Assembly: GCA_014058105.1 (NCBI GenBank)
Contig: JACGCM010001954.1
Location: 1,364,001 to 1,428,000 of the forward strand
From: Kingdonia uniflora
Lineage: Eukaryota; Streptophyta; Magnoliopsida; Ranunculales; Circaeasteraceae
DNA length: 64,000 nt
Direction: 5' to 3'
A program made the position numbers and the translations under genes. Below are positions 10,983 through 21,118 of this stretch, piece by piece; the first letter of the stretch is position 1, and every line of letters begins with the position of its first letter. The notes below the pieces were generated by a model. That model was not told where the DNA came from, did not search any database, and saw only the letters and a list, made by a program, of their open reading frames with translations.

Positions 10983-11729
10983 TGTAGGGGCCTAACTTTG
11001 AAAGGAGGGGAAGTTGACTCTTACACCACAAAATTTATCTTTTATTAGAGAATTCAAGCATATAATCAATAATACGACTAAACTACTGGCAATATACTTG
11101 CATGGAGGCCTAGAATTGGATACTTTCTGACCTCTGATGAGGATTTTTATGAGTATTGATATAACTGTTAAGTAGTCAAAGTTTCAAGAACTGGGTCATT
11201 TACAGGGTGATCGAGGATAAACTTCAAGGGTTCAGGGGAGATATTTCATAACCCCTCTACAGTCCTCCCTCCTATTTATAGATCACAGAAAGGGCTGAAT
11301 CACCATGGGGGTCTAATTACAAGGGTACCCTCTGGGACAACTGTCTTGTACCCGGGGTCGGTTCTGACACCAAAACTGTCAGGTCTGACACCAAAAATGT
11401 CAGGTCTGACACTGTAGCCGCTGTCCTATTTGCTCTGACATTATGTCTGTCATTGGTTCTGATACTATAGTTATCGAGCAGCGTTCCCCGCCGTTCTATC
11501 TGGTATACTGGCTGTGTGACATGTCTGCCATCGACCATGTACGACTATGGTCAAAGTATTTTTGGTGCTGATGTGGAGCTCATACGCTGACGTATCTGCC
11601 TTCGGGTTCGAAGCTTGTTCATTGTCAAATGTTCGCATAGTCTTTGAGGGCTTGATATGGAGTTATTAGGCTTCGATGTAGCCTTCGAGTATTCGCCTGA
11701 AGCTAAAAGGCTGCGAGTAGGCTACTACA
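10983..11729 (-). repeat. 5' LTR of Ret-A (747 bp)
   Basis: On the plus strand the LTR begins TGTAGGGGCCTAAC and ends GGCTACTACA, so in element orientation it starts TGTAGTAGCC and ends GGCCCCTACA. It matches, in inverted orientation, the solo LTR at 17083-17821 and the truncated LTR at 19777-20157. It contains a TATA box on the minus strand (TATAAATAGG, 11271-11280). The next base outside is in Ret-B integrase. Confidence 0.93.
11271..11280 (-). promoter_or_regulatory. TATA box in the Ret-A LTR
   Basis: TATAAATAGG on the minus strand is conserved at the same place in the sibling LTRs (17518-17527 and 19845-19854 on the plus strand). It would define the R-region start for element transcription. 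Confidence 0.7.
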
Positions 11730-12390
11730 GTATCGATAATGGGCCTCAATTTGTTGAAGAAAAAGTTGTAGCTTTCCTTAACCAACGCAACATCATTCAC
11801 TCACCATCCAATCCCTACTAACCTCAAGGTAATGGCCAAGCCAAAATTACCAGCAAAACCATCGTAGATGGGCTCAAAAAAAGGCTGCAGACTCATAAAA
11901 AAGGGAATTAGGTCTACAAACTCCCTCATGTCTTATGGGCATATAGTACCACTCCACGACAGTCGATATGCTACACTCCATTCCTACTTGCCTATGGTAC
12001 TGAGGCCATCATTCCTTCTGAATATCATCATCCAGTCAAAGATCATGAACGAACTAAAGAAGAAAATGGGTTTGAATTAGCCTGCAACCTCAATTGGATC
12101 GATGAAACCAGGGAACGCGCCATCTCTAACCTAAGTCGATATCACCAAATGCTAGCCAGTTCGTACAACAAATAAGTCTGAAGCCATGCTTTCCAAATCA
12201 ATGATCTTATCCTCAAAGAAATACCTCAACACCGCAAAGAGTCTCATGCTGGGAAATTAGCAGATAATTGGGGAGGGTCCATTCCTTATCACAGGTCTGT
12301 CATGACAGAAGAGGACGTCCACATCTTGAGTCCTTGGAACACTAGGTGACTGAAATGATATTATCATTTAGTCCCTTACTACTCCATTTT
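11730..12390 (+). pseudogene. Ret-B integrase, C-terminal half
   Basis: Immediately after the Ret-A LTR the plus strand reads IDNGPQFVEEKVVAFLNQRN, then QGNGQAKITSKTIVDGLKKR, HVLWAYSTTPRQSICYTPFL and LNWIDETRERAISNLSRYHQ. This is the second catalytic Asp region, then the Glu region, then the C-terminal domain of a Ty3/gypsy integrase. It is homologous to, but clearly diverged from, the Ret-A integrase (NGQVEAVNKTIVDGLKKR). The expected Glu in NGQ-x-E is replaced (NGQAKI), and stops occur near 11820, 11908 and 12175. The missing N-terminal half must lie beyond Ret-A, left of the window. Confidence 0.9.
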
Positions 12391-12499
12391 AGTTTCTCGT
12401 TTTTCATTCCAGAAGTGACATTTCAATCTCCATCCAATGTATATCATTTTTCTGAAATCAATAAAACTTACAAGTTTTCTTTATACATCTTTCTACTTT

Positions 12500-13195
12500 A
12501 TAGACAACACGTAGATTAAAGCATAGATAATACTAGGTTTCAATCGACATTATTCCAGTTAAATCAAGAATACACTTGGTTTGGCTGACTCTACTAAATT
12601 TCTTACGATTAGAGTAAGGTAGCACTTGTTTTCAATCAACAGACTCTACCAGACATAAGATAAAGCAAAGGTAATACGTGCTTTCATCTATTTCAATATG
12701 TCTGTAACATCATACCAGTTAAATCAAGAATACACTTGGTTTGGCTGACTCTACTAAATTTCCAGAGATTAGAGCAAGGTAGCACTTGTTTTCAATCAAC
12801 AGACTCTACCAGACATAAGATAAAGCAAAGGTAATACTAGCTTTCATCTTTTTCAATATGTCTGCAACATCATACCAGTTAAATTAGGAATACACTTGGT
12901 TTGGCTTACTCTACTAAATCTCCAGAGATTAGAGCAAGGTAGTACTTGTTTTCAATCAACGGACTCTACCAGACATAAAATAAAGTAAAGGTAATACTAA
13001 CTCTTATCTCATTCAATATGTCTGCGATATTCTACCAGTTTGATCAAGGTTACGCTTGCATCGACTGACTCTACTCAACTCCTAGATTAAAATAAAGGTG
13101 ATACTAGTTTTCAATTGAATAACTCAAGCAGACATAAGATAAGGCAAAGGTAGAACTAGCTTTCATCTTTCAACATGTCTGTGAAACATATTATT
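12500..13195. repeat. 160-bp tandem repeat, about 4 copies, downstream of Ret-B pol
   Basis: The block 'ccagttaaatcaagaatac' starts at 12555, 12715 and 12875, and a diverged version starts at 13035. The spacing is exactly 160 bp each time. The first three units are nearly identical and the last is more diverged. The array lies between integrase and the 3' end of the antisense gene, the same place as the unrelated 196-bp repeats of Ret-A. Confidence 0.92.
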
Positions 13196-13639
13196 TCTAT
13201 TTCAGGTTTATATACAACCACTACAATGGAGTTTTTTATGTTGTGGGGGTATCAGCTATGCTCACCTCTACAGCAGGAGGTCAACTAGCCCTGAATTCTC
13301 GAGCTCGAGTAGTCACAATATTCCTGCCCTCCTCTATCAATTCAGCAGTTCAAGGGCCCAGATCCGTTCCAATGGAGCTAGTACAATCTCCTTGATCTAT
13401 ATCAACCTTGAAAAAATATTCCGTTTTGGACATACAGTCAAACAAGGCATCTCTTTCCAACTCAATTCTTTTAACATCTTCTACAAAATAAGCAATCACA
13501 AACCTCAGCAAGTCTGAATGCGAGGCCTAAGTTACAACTGAGTGAGACCAAGCCGTCCTCAACCTCTGAAGGCAATCTTCTAACCTTTTGTGCTTAGCCT
13601 TTTGACTTTCCATTTCCCTGTCTACCCAATCTGTAAAGG
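13196..13639. other. 3' flank of the Ret-B antisense gene
   Basis: No open frame of note. By position it would be the 3' UTR of the minus-strand antisense gene that ends near 13640. No further repeat units are seen here. Confidence 0.3.
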
Positions 13640-16600
13640 CAATGTCTCTACAGATTTATTTTGTCAGCTTTTGCTGACTCAGCTATCTTAACTGCCTCCA
13701 ATTAAACAACTTGAGCACGGAGTGTCTCGATCTCCTTCTTTAGTTCATTCACCTCTGGAATTTTCATTAATAATTCTACTTTGTCCCTTATCATAATCAC
13801 CTTCAATCTGATAATACTCTCTAACTCTCTCACCCTGGTGAGAGCAACGTCCAATTTTTTTTCACATGCCCGTAATTGCTCTACCCCTTTATGCACATAC
13901 CCTTGAATCCGAGCAACATCCCCCTCCAGCACCCTTATTCGAGCTGATACGATAAAAACATCACCTTGAACGAGAGAGATTCTGCCGTCATTTTTCTTCC
14001 CTTTCAAGTACACCCCAACCTCAGTATTCCTGGCGGGCAAGTAGACCTAACCTAACTCGGCCTTCAGGTGTGCCACCTTTTCATTCAACTCATTGCATCT
14101 TTGCTAAACTGTCCGTAATTCTACATCATTAACAAAAAAACGTTGTGGTCAATTGCTCAGCTACCAATTCAAACACATTTAGATCGTCTCGAGCTTCCTT
14201 TATGTCGTTATCTTTATCAACTAGTTTGTTCTTCAATCTCCCAAGTTCTCTCCTGCTATTCGCCAAATCAGTTCGAATGCGCTCTTAATTATTATTTTCC
14301 TTAAACATATCATTTCTCAAACCAGCCACCAACCGATTTAAACTATCCTCCAATCCTTCTAAAGCCTATATAAGGTAACGGGCCATGTCTACCTCCTTGT
14401 TCTTTACTAACAGTGCATCATTCTAGTTTTTGAGTTTTGCTGCGCGCTTTTTTAACTCCCCGAACTCCTTTTGCCCTTTCTGAATTTTAGCATCCTTTTC
14501 ATCGATCTGCCGAGTTAGGTCAAAAATTGTCTGCGTTGCCTCAACGAACTTGAAGTGCACCTTCACATGTTGGTCTTCCCTGTTCTCACTCACCTATCTC
14601 ATCATATCATGCTCCTCTACAAACTCATGGTTACATTGGAGAGCTTCATCTTCGCACAGGCGAACTGACTCTAATTCAACCTGTACATTACAAATATATC
14701 ATATCAGTTCAATTTAAAACATCCATCACTACATTTCTCATTTCTAACAAGATATCAATTTTTTGACATTTACTATGTAAAACTACTACTAAACTTAAGG
14801 TCGAAGTATAATCTCATATGGATGCTCCATAAAATATATTCGCAAATCTATGGTACGCATTCTCTATACTTGAGTATGCCAAAATCTAAATTTTTTTATG
14901 TCTAGCACGATTCCATTGCCATTCGCCCCTAAATCGGTAATGGATTGTTGATTTGTCTCTACATTCTATTCATTACTTTGTAGCTCTATACTAATGAAAC
15001 ATACGAATAAAGTTTTCTTGCTCTATTCTAACTTGTAGCTCCGCTTGCGAAGATAGCAGAGACATTGAGGTCTCCCTCTCCTTAGTAACCTTAACATCTA
15101 AATCTTTTATTATGAGACGTATCTCCTTAAGTTCCTACAGCAAGGTTTACAAAAAGTGACTTAGCCTACAGAATTTTATCCAAAATATGTCCAACCAGTT
15201 TAGAAACATCCCAAAATATTGATACAATCAAAGTACAATTACACTATCCTACCATCTCAGTTTTGGTCTCCGGGTGTTCGATGTCATCTCCTTGGTTATT
15301 CCTTGTCGTCTGAGGATACACACCATCCTGCCCATTAACCACCACAGCAACATCATCTTCAAACTCTTCATCCTCTTCCTCCACATAGGTGTCGGCCTTA
15401 ATGGCATCCACCTTCTCTTCAGAATATCCTTTGGACATAAGGTGACGCCCAAGCCTGTCACGCTCAACTCTCACCTCCACCAAGTCCACTCTCACCTCCA
15501 CTTGAAGCCTGATAATCTCGGCAACTTGGGAAGCCTTCAAAGCCTCCAGCCGTTTCCCCTCCTTGCTCAAATCATTTTTCAATCGAGTTACGTTCCTTTC
15601 AAGCTCGATCAACTTCCTCTTTAGCTCAGCTCTCTCCTCCTTGACCCCGAGGCATATTCCCTTCATCAATCGAGAAGCCTGCAAAATAACAAATCGACCT
15701 TATTGATTAGTTCGAATCATAGTACAAAATCCATCATAAATAAGTACTCGGGAATATAAACTTACCATTTTTCTCATTTCCTCCTCTCCGCAGAGAGCTG
15801 CCAACTTGGCCTTCTTCTCCACCTCTTTCCAATAGTTATCCACATTAGGTCGGTTTTCAACAACCTTCCCACCCAGCACTTCAGAAGGTTCAACCCTTCT
15901 CGTTTTATCCTTTTCTATAGCTATACCACTACTACCCAAGGCCCCATCAACGGCAGTATGCTTCAGCGATTGCCTTTTAGGGAACGTTCGAGTTAATTTG
16001 TTCGACGTAATGGACTAAGGTAATCCTTTAACCATTCCAGGGGTCTTCAGCAAGCAAGCTTGTTTTTCCCTATTAGTACCTTACTTTTTGCTGCTGTCCG
16101 CGTTTATCATCAGCCTTGTCGACTGAGATTTCAAAATTATATCAACTCTGCTATTAATACACTTCCTGCTAATGCCAAGATCTTCCAATACAGCCTTGAA
16201 CTTAGTCTCCTCTTAAGAAACTTTATCCATAAATAACTTTTTCCTCTCCACCTGTGATTTGGGACCTGTCATATACACAACCTGAACATCAACAAACATC
16301 ATACAATTTCAACTATCAATCTTATACATTATACATCGTTATACTTATGTTGTTTTACAGATCTAAACAGAAGTTCCATAGGCTCTTCATCATCTCTCTG
16401 AAGACAGTTACCCTTCACCCATATCACATTATCGTTCCAAGTTTGACCTATTGAGTTCAGATCAAAGAAGTGAATTCGAGTTGCACTCGCGCAAAAATAA
16501 GCCCCTTCACTTGCACCAAAAAAGTTTGCACCATAAAACTACAACACGTCCTCAGGGGATATCCTCCTCTTTCTACCCTGTCCTTCTCACCGAAAGATCA

Positions 16601-17853
16601 AAGCTTCACAAATACTAATCACCTCCCACATGTTCCCATTCATTTGAACGGTACATGCACCGATAAGATTCATAATCCCATTCGCCAGATTACTAAGGGG
16701 AAGACTCAACCCATACTCCAACTGAGATAGGTAACACAGAAAACCCTTCGAGAGTTCACTCCGAACATCCCCATAGAAGTATTCAAAAGAGATCGATTCA
16801 TCTAAACCCCTATCCCTTTTTTCCTTCTCTAAATCATCCAGCAAGTAAAAATATTCCTATCCCGTTACTACAATACAACCCCTAAATTACCTACCCGCAT
16901 AATCAATACAGTTCCACCATCCACCTCCAGTAGAAGCCTTGGCTTTATAGAACTCTATATATGCATTCGAACAAGGAGGGTAGGATACCAATCTTCCAGG
17001 GAAATCAGGAAATTGGTCAACACCTGCATCTTCCTCACCTCTAGACGCTTCAATCTCAAACAAAGTCGGCCTACCAGAGGTCTGCAGTAGCCTACTCGCA
17101 GCCTTCTAGCTCTAGTCGAACACTCAAAGGCTACCTTGAAGCCTACATGAATACCTCGAACCCCAATCAATCTGTAAACAAGCCTTTCGTAACTACACGA
17201 ACTTCAACTATGAACAAACCTCAAAGACGAAGGCAGATCCGTCAGTACACGAACCCCACATCAACATCAGAAGTACTTTGACCATAGTCGTACATGGTCG
17301 AAGGCAGACATGTCAAATAGGCCAGCTCACCAGACAAGGATGGCGGCATTGTTGGTCCTGTTAACTACAGTGGCAGAACCAACAACGGCTACAGTGTCAG
17401 AGCACAGTGTTAGACCTAACATTTACGGCATCAAAACCAACTACGGATACCCACCTGATACCAGGAGGATTTACCTACAATTTGACCTTCCTTGGTGAAT
17501 TAGCCCTTCCTATGTTTTATAAATAGGAGAGGGGGGGGGAGCCAAGGAGAGGTTACAAAATCTCTTCCCATAACCCTTGTAGCTTACCTTCGATCACTCT
17601 ATAAATTACTCAATACTCGAAACTTCAACTACTCAACCGTTATATCAATTCTCTTAAAAATCCTCATCAGAGGTCGTGGAGAGATCCATTCTAGGCCTCC
17701 ACGCAAGTATATTATTAGTAGATTATTCATATTATTGATTATTTTCTTGAGCCCTTTAATAGAAGATAAATCTTGTGGTGTAAGAGCCAACTTCCCCTCC
17801 TTGCAAAGTTAGGCCCCTAGAAGGTCGATGCCTCACTTACAGGGGAATTCCTC
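13640..17853 (-). pseudogene. Antisense additional gene of Ret-B: transposase_28-like head plus long coiled coil, multi-exon
   Basis: Reading the minus strand, the proposed start is the ATG at 17853 (MRNSPVSEASTS). The frame is split by the solo LTR at 17083-17821 and resumes at once with GRPTLFEIEASRGEEDAGVD. A block YGLSLPLSNLANGIMNLIGA followed by TVQMNGNMWE (16750-16600) matches the LPL-x-L ... QMNGN layout of the Ret-A antisense gene. A GT-AG intron is clear at 15679-15765. A 146-codon exon (15684-15244) is Lys/Glu-rich. Further exons near 15140 and 14680-13640 give a long coiled coil (DLTRQIDEKDAKIQKGQKEF, then ELKKEIETLRAQV). Stops and shifts are present throughout. It is convergent with pol. 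Function is unknown, and the coiled coil suggests self-association. Confidence 0.6.
17083..17821 (+). repeat. Solo LTR of the Ret-A family with 5-bp TSD AGGTC
   Basis: A 739-bp LTR that starts TGCAGTAGCC and ends CCCCTAGA (the usual CA end mutated to GA). It is homologous to 10983-11729 in the opposite orientation. It is flanked by AGGTC at 17078-17082 and 17822-17826. No PBS follows and no internal region is attached. Removing it rejoins the reading frame of the Ret-B antisense gene across the insertion site. It was therefore formed by LTR-LTR recombination after a full insertion. A TATAAATA box is at 17518-17525. Confidence 0.93.
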
Positions 17854-18404
17854 ATATCAACTACAGAAAATAATTTTTATCCTAGAAAAAACTCTACACG
17901 GTCGACCTACACACAGGTCCAGGTATCTATTGTTATCTTCTTTTTATATACGTCAGCAATGTTCAAAAATATCTTTCATATATCTTATAACAATAGATTT
18001 TCATAAAATACTATAAATAGTAATTTATCACTTTTTTGAGCAATACAAAATTGATCTTTAAAGACACATACAAATAACACGTATATCTACTAATCTTTTA
18101 TATTATAATGAGAATACGAGGCAGCGTCGTATCCTTCCCTCACCACGCTGTTATACAACCACCTTCGTGACTCAGATTCAACAACTGTCTCACGCTTTAA
18201 CAGATAAACCCCTTGCTTGAGTCTCCACAAGTTTTAGTATTGTATTTGCCTCACTTTTTACTTCCTCCCAAACTGCTCTTCAAGTTTTCAAAAGTTAAAG
18301 AACATTTGATTGACGAAGATGACGTAGGAGTCCCTTCTACTATCCATGTCAAAAGTTTTCAAAATCTCTTCCCTAACTGCTGGCAGTTATTGAGCCTCGC
18401 TCAA
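17854..18404. other. 5' region of the Ret-B antisense gene
   Basis: AT-rich sequence upstream (minus-strand sense) of the antisense gene start. No convincing ORF. A 25-bp phrase 'ggagtcccttctactatccatgtca' at about 18328 recurs at about 18428, across the junction with the Ret-C repeat. Confidence 0.35.
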
Positions 18405-19776
18405 GCCATCCTCGGTTTTAGAACCAAGGAGTCCCTTCTACTATCCATGTCAGACGTCTTGCGCCTTTTCGGTACAAACGTCTTCCCATCATTACCCTTT
18501 CCCTTATATTTTAATCTTTTTTTATCTTTTTTTCCAAATCTCCCTCTGACCTCGTCCCACTCATAATGACTTAATCTTTACACGTAATCAATTTTTTACA
18601 ACTTTTTACAAGGGACAAAATTAGAACCTCCCTGCTTCTTCTGCACATGCTTCTTCTTCTACTCGTATAGTAACAATGACGTCATTTCCAAAGCTTCCAT
18701 TACAGAGTTTCAAATATTTTCAAATTCATTTTTACACAACAGTCACAAACAACATTCACAAAAATAAAGGATCTATTTAACAAATAATTTCATATTATTC
18801 AAACTCCAAATAATCTTATTCCATCGCCCTATTTTACATCCGCTTCAGGCACCTCACATATAATTACATCAGGAATAGCCTTGGCCACCTGGGAACCACA
18901 TCCAACCAGTCAACTTATAGCAATCCTCATATCCTCAAATTCAATCTCCACCTCAGCAATCAATCTGACCACCTCTTCTCGATTTGCAGGATCCTACACT
19001 AGTTCACATAAAAATCCCTCAAACAAAATTGGGCAGCTCAAGTTCCCTGCCCCTTAAATCTAATCCTTCGAGCTGACACTCCCTCACTGGCAACTCAGCA
19101 CCATAACTTAACAATCCAAAAATTTTCTCCCACACTTTTGCGATCTTTAAGGCCAATCGTCCCTCAGCGGCACTGCGTATCCTCTGGGATCGAGTGTGCA
19201 CCATTCCTATCTCTTCCCCCATATTCAAAAATCTTTCGGCCTTATTTATATATTTTTTACTACCAATTCCTCCCAAAAGGTGATAATATCATTTTATCTC
19301 GTAACAAAAACACCAAAATCTTGCAAAAATTATTTTTACTTATCAGTTCCCCTCAAACTCAATCATTCCACATCTTTTTAGGTAGAACTTATTCTTTTCA
19401 GACTTCAATGCCTCTTTGAGTTCGGATCTTCATTTTAAAAAAAATCCTATAATTTTTAATACCCCACATTTCCAACACGTAGGATGAATCAGACTTACAA
19501 CTTAACATGCCATTTTACATATATATCTCAGTTCGAATGTTACTGTATTTATACTTTCTGCACTCGTACATTTTATTTTATACATTCTTCATATCATACA
19601 GCTCAATTTCAAGAGCTATCCTATATCTATATCAGCACAAAAATTTGATAATAAATTTTATTCATGTCGAAACATATTATAAGTGTTTTTACAGATAACA
19701 AGTCTTTCCAGTATTCAATAATAGGTACTTTACAGATAACAAGTTTTTTTAGTGTTTTTATAAGTAACAGGTCATT
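18405..19776. repeat. Direct repeat copy 1 (about 1.37 kb) of the Ret-C 3'-internal region
   Basis: It aligns almost colinearly with 22984-24331, from 'ggttttagaac' through 'aagtaacaggtcatt'. In this copy it is followed by the truncated LTR. In the other copy it is followed by 'actccgacccatc'. It includes the first codons of the antisense gene (MDSRRDSLVLKP on the minus strand) and its upstream region. Confidence 0.85.
19019..19276 (-). pseudogene. Small ORF upstream of the antisense gene (Ret-C, repeat copy 1)
   Basis: A minus-strand open frame contains MVHTRSQRIRSAAEGRLALK and AELPVRECQLEGLDLRGREL. It is shorter than its repeat partner at 23477-23914, which continues with a further acidic region (the frame here ends early). 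Both lie upstream of, and on the same strand as, the antisense gene. No known domain is recognised. The conserved N-terminal phrase in two repeat copies suggests it was once coding. Confidence 0.4.
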
Positions 19777-20157
19777 TAGGCCTGATAACCAGAGGATACA
19801 CCTGTAATTGAATTTTCCTTGGTGACTCAGCCCTTCCTATGTTCTATAAATAGGAGAGAGGGGGAACCAAGGAGAGGTTACGAAATCTCTCCCTAGAACC
19901 CTTGTAGTTTACCTTCGATCACTCTGTAAATTACCCAGTACTCAAAACTTCAACTACTCGACAGTTATATCAATTCTCTTAAAAATCCTCATCAGAGGTC
20001 GTGGAGAGACCCATTCTAGGCCTCCACGCAAGAGTATTATCAGTAGATTATTCATATTATGGATTATATGCTTGAACCCTTTGATAGAAGATAAATCTCG
20101 TGGTGCAAGAGCCAACTTCCCCTCCTTACGAAGTTAGGCCCCTACATTTGGCGCCGT
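19777..20157 (+). repeat. Truncated LTR (3' about 380 bp) of the Ret-A family, followed by a PBS
   Basis: It matches the last part of the solo LTR from 'cctgataaccag' to the end GGCCCCTACA at 20157, and includes TATAAATAGG (19845-19854). The first half of the LTR is missing. It is followed directly by TTTGGCGCCGTCTGTGC, the PBS. The break at 19776/19777 joins it to the 3'-internal repeat. Confidence 0.9.
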
Positions 20158-20229
20158 CTGTGCTTTCCTACTCTACCAGTCTCCCCCTGCCTTGTACTTT
20201 CCTTTTCCAATTCCTACAAACTACTTCCA

Positions 20230-21118
20230 ATGGCCCCCACCCTATGCTCCACTTCCACCCATGCCGGCAACTTTGCCGACAGAGTCGCTGCCCAGTTAGC
20301 CCTCGACCCGAGGGTCTCTCATTTATCAACTGCGACACATCGCATGCTCGTTTCCCCCATTCCGACCCTTTAGTCATTATTATTAAGGTCGAACACCTCA
20401 TCCTCCACACCATGCTTATGGATACAGAAAGTGCAGCCGGCGTACTTTTCCTTCAAACTATTTATGCCATGAACAAAAATAGGCCTTATCACTGCCGCCA
20501 ATGTTGAACTGAAAGGTTTTAATGGGCCAACCAAAGTTGCCGCTGGTCGAATCAGCTTTCCTATTACTACTGGCCCTGTTACACTTTAAACCAACTTTCT
20601 TGTCATCGACAAGAAATTCGAGTATCTCGGTATCCTTGGACGCGACTGGCTCCATGTCATGCGCACCATACCTTTGACCTACCATCAGACCCTTCATTTC
20701 AATACCCCCTGTGGAATGTGGAATTTAAAGGGTTCTCAACGTCTCGCCCGTTCATATGAGCATCTAGAGATCGATCAGACCTAATAACTCATTAAATTAC
20801 CATAGCAATCACTGTCTTCCTTTATCCCTGTACCTTCAACACCTCCCATCTCACCCATCGAACCCGCTGTCTAAATCAAACTCGACGGTCCTGGTCGAGG
20901 TACATTCATCAGAACCTTTCTTGATGAGGCCGAGTGCTTCGAACTCAGAGACTTCCTTCGAACAAACAATGACGCCCTCGTATGGACGTTTCAGAGAATG
21001 CCCGGTATCGATCCCAGTTTAGCATGTCACCGCCTCGACCTCATCTCCCATTCGGCAGAAATAAAATAGAGGAAGCATACCTTGGCACCATGACTTTGAA
21101 AAGCTGTCAACCTCGAGG
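20230..21118 (+). pseudogene. Ret-C gag start, protease and start of RT, fused by deletion
   Basis: The gag start MAPTLCSTSTHAGNFADRVA (20230) runs for about 30 codons. It then joins a pre-protease segment equivalent to the Ret-A protease region (HARFPHSDPLVIIIKVEHLI, then MLMDTESAAGVLFLQTIYAM). The family catalytic D-T/S-G is DTES here. Protease continues as ELKGFNGPTKVAAGRISFPI and FLVIDKKFEYLGIL. The RT linker TFLDEAECFELRDFLRTNND and GIDPSLACHRLDLISHS follows. Homology to Ret-A RT stops near 21118, where antisense-gene sequence begins. Two large deletions therefore removed most of gag and everything from RT to integrase. Confidence 0.8.

Larger units (their letters stand above)
1..11729 (-). 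mobile_element. Ret-A: Ty3/gypsy (Tat-like) retrotransposon, left end outside the window
   Basis: The element runs leftward from its 5' LTR (10983-11729) through PBS, gag, protease, RT, RNase H, integrase, a 196-bp tandem repeat and an antisense gene. No second LTR copy of this family is visible at 1-5400, so the 3' LTR lies left of the window or is lost. The right edge at 11729 abuts the middle of another element's integrase (Ret-B), so Ret-A inserted into Ret-B. An antisense additional gene plus tandem repeats downstream of pol is typical of the Tat lineage. Confidence 0.85.

Noticed and set aside
12500..13195. 160-bp repeats considered as a centromeric-type satellite array
   Set aside because: There are only about four units, confined to the 3' region of one retroelement. 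Without genome-wide copies it is an element-internal repeat.
18320..18455. Repeated 25-bp phrase near the left edge of Ret-C as a possible target duplication
   Set aside because: It is far longer than a retroelement TSD and one copy lies inside the 1.37-kb repeat. More likely it is a small rearrangement at the junction.
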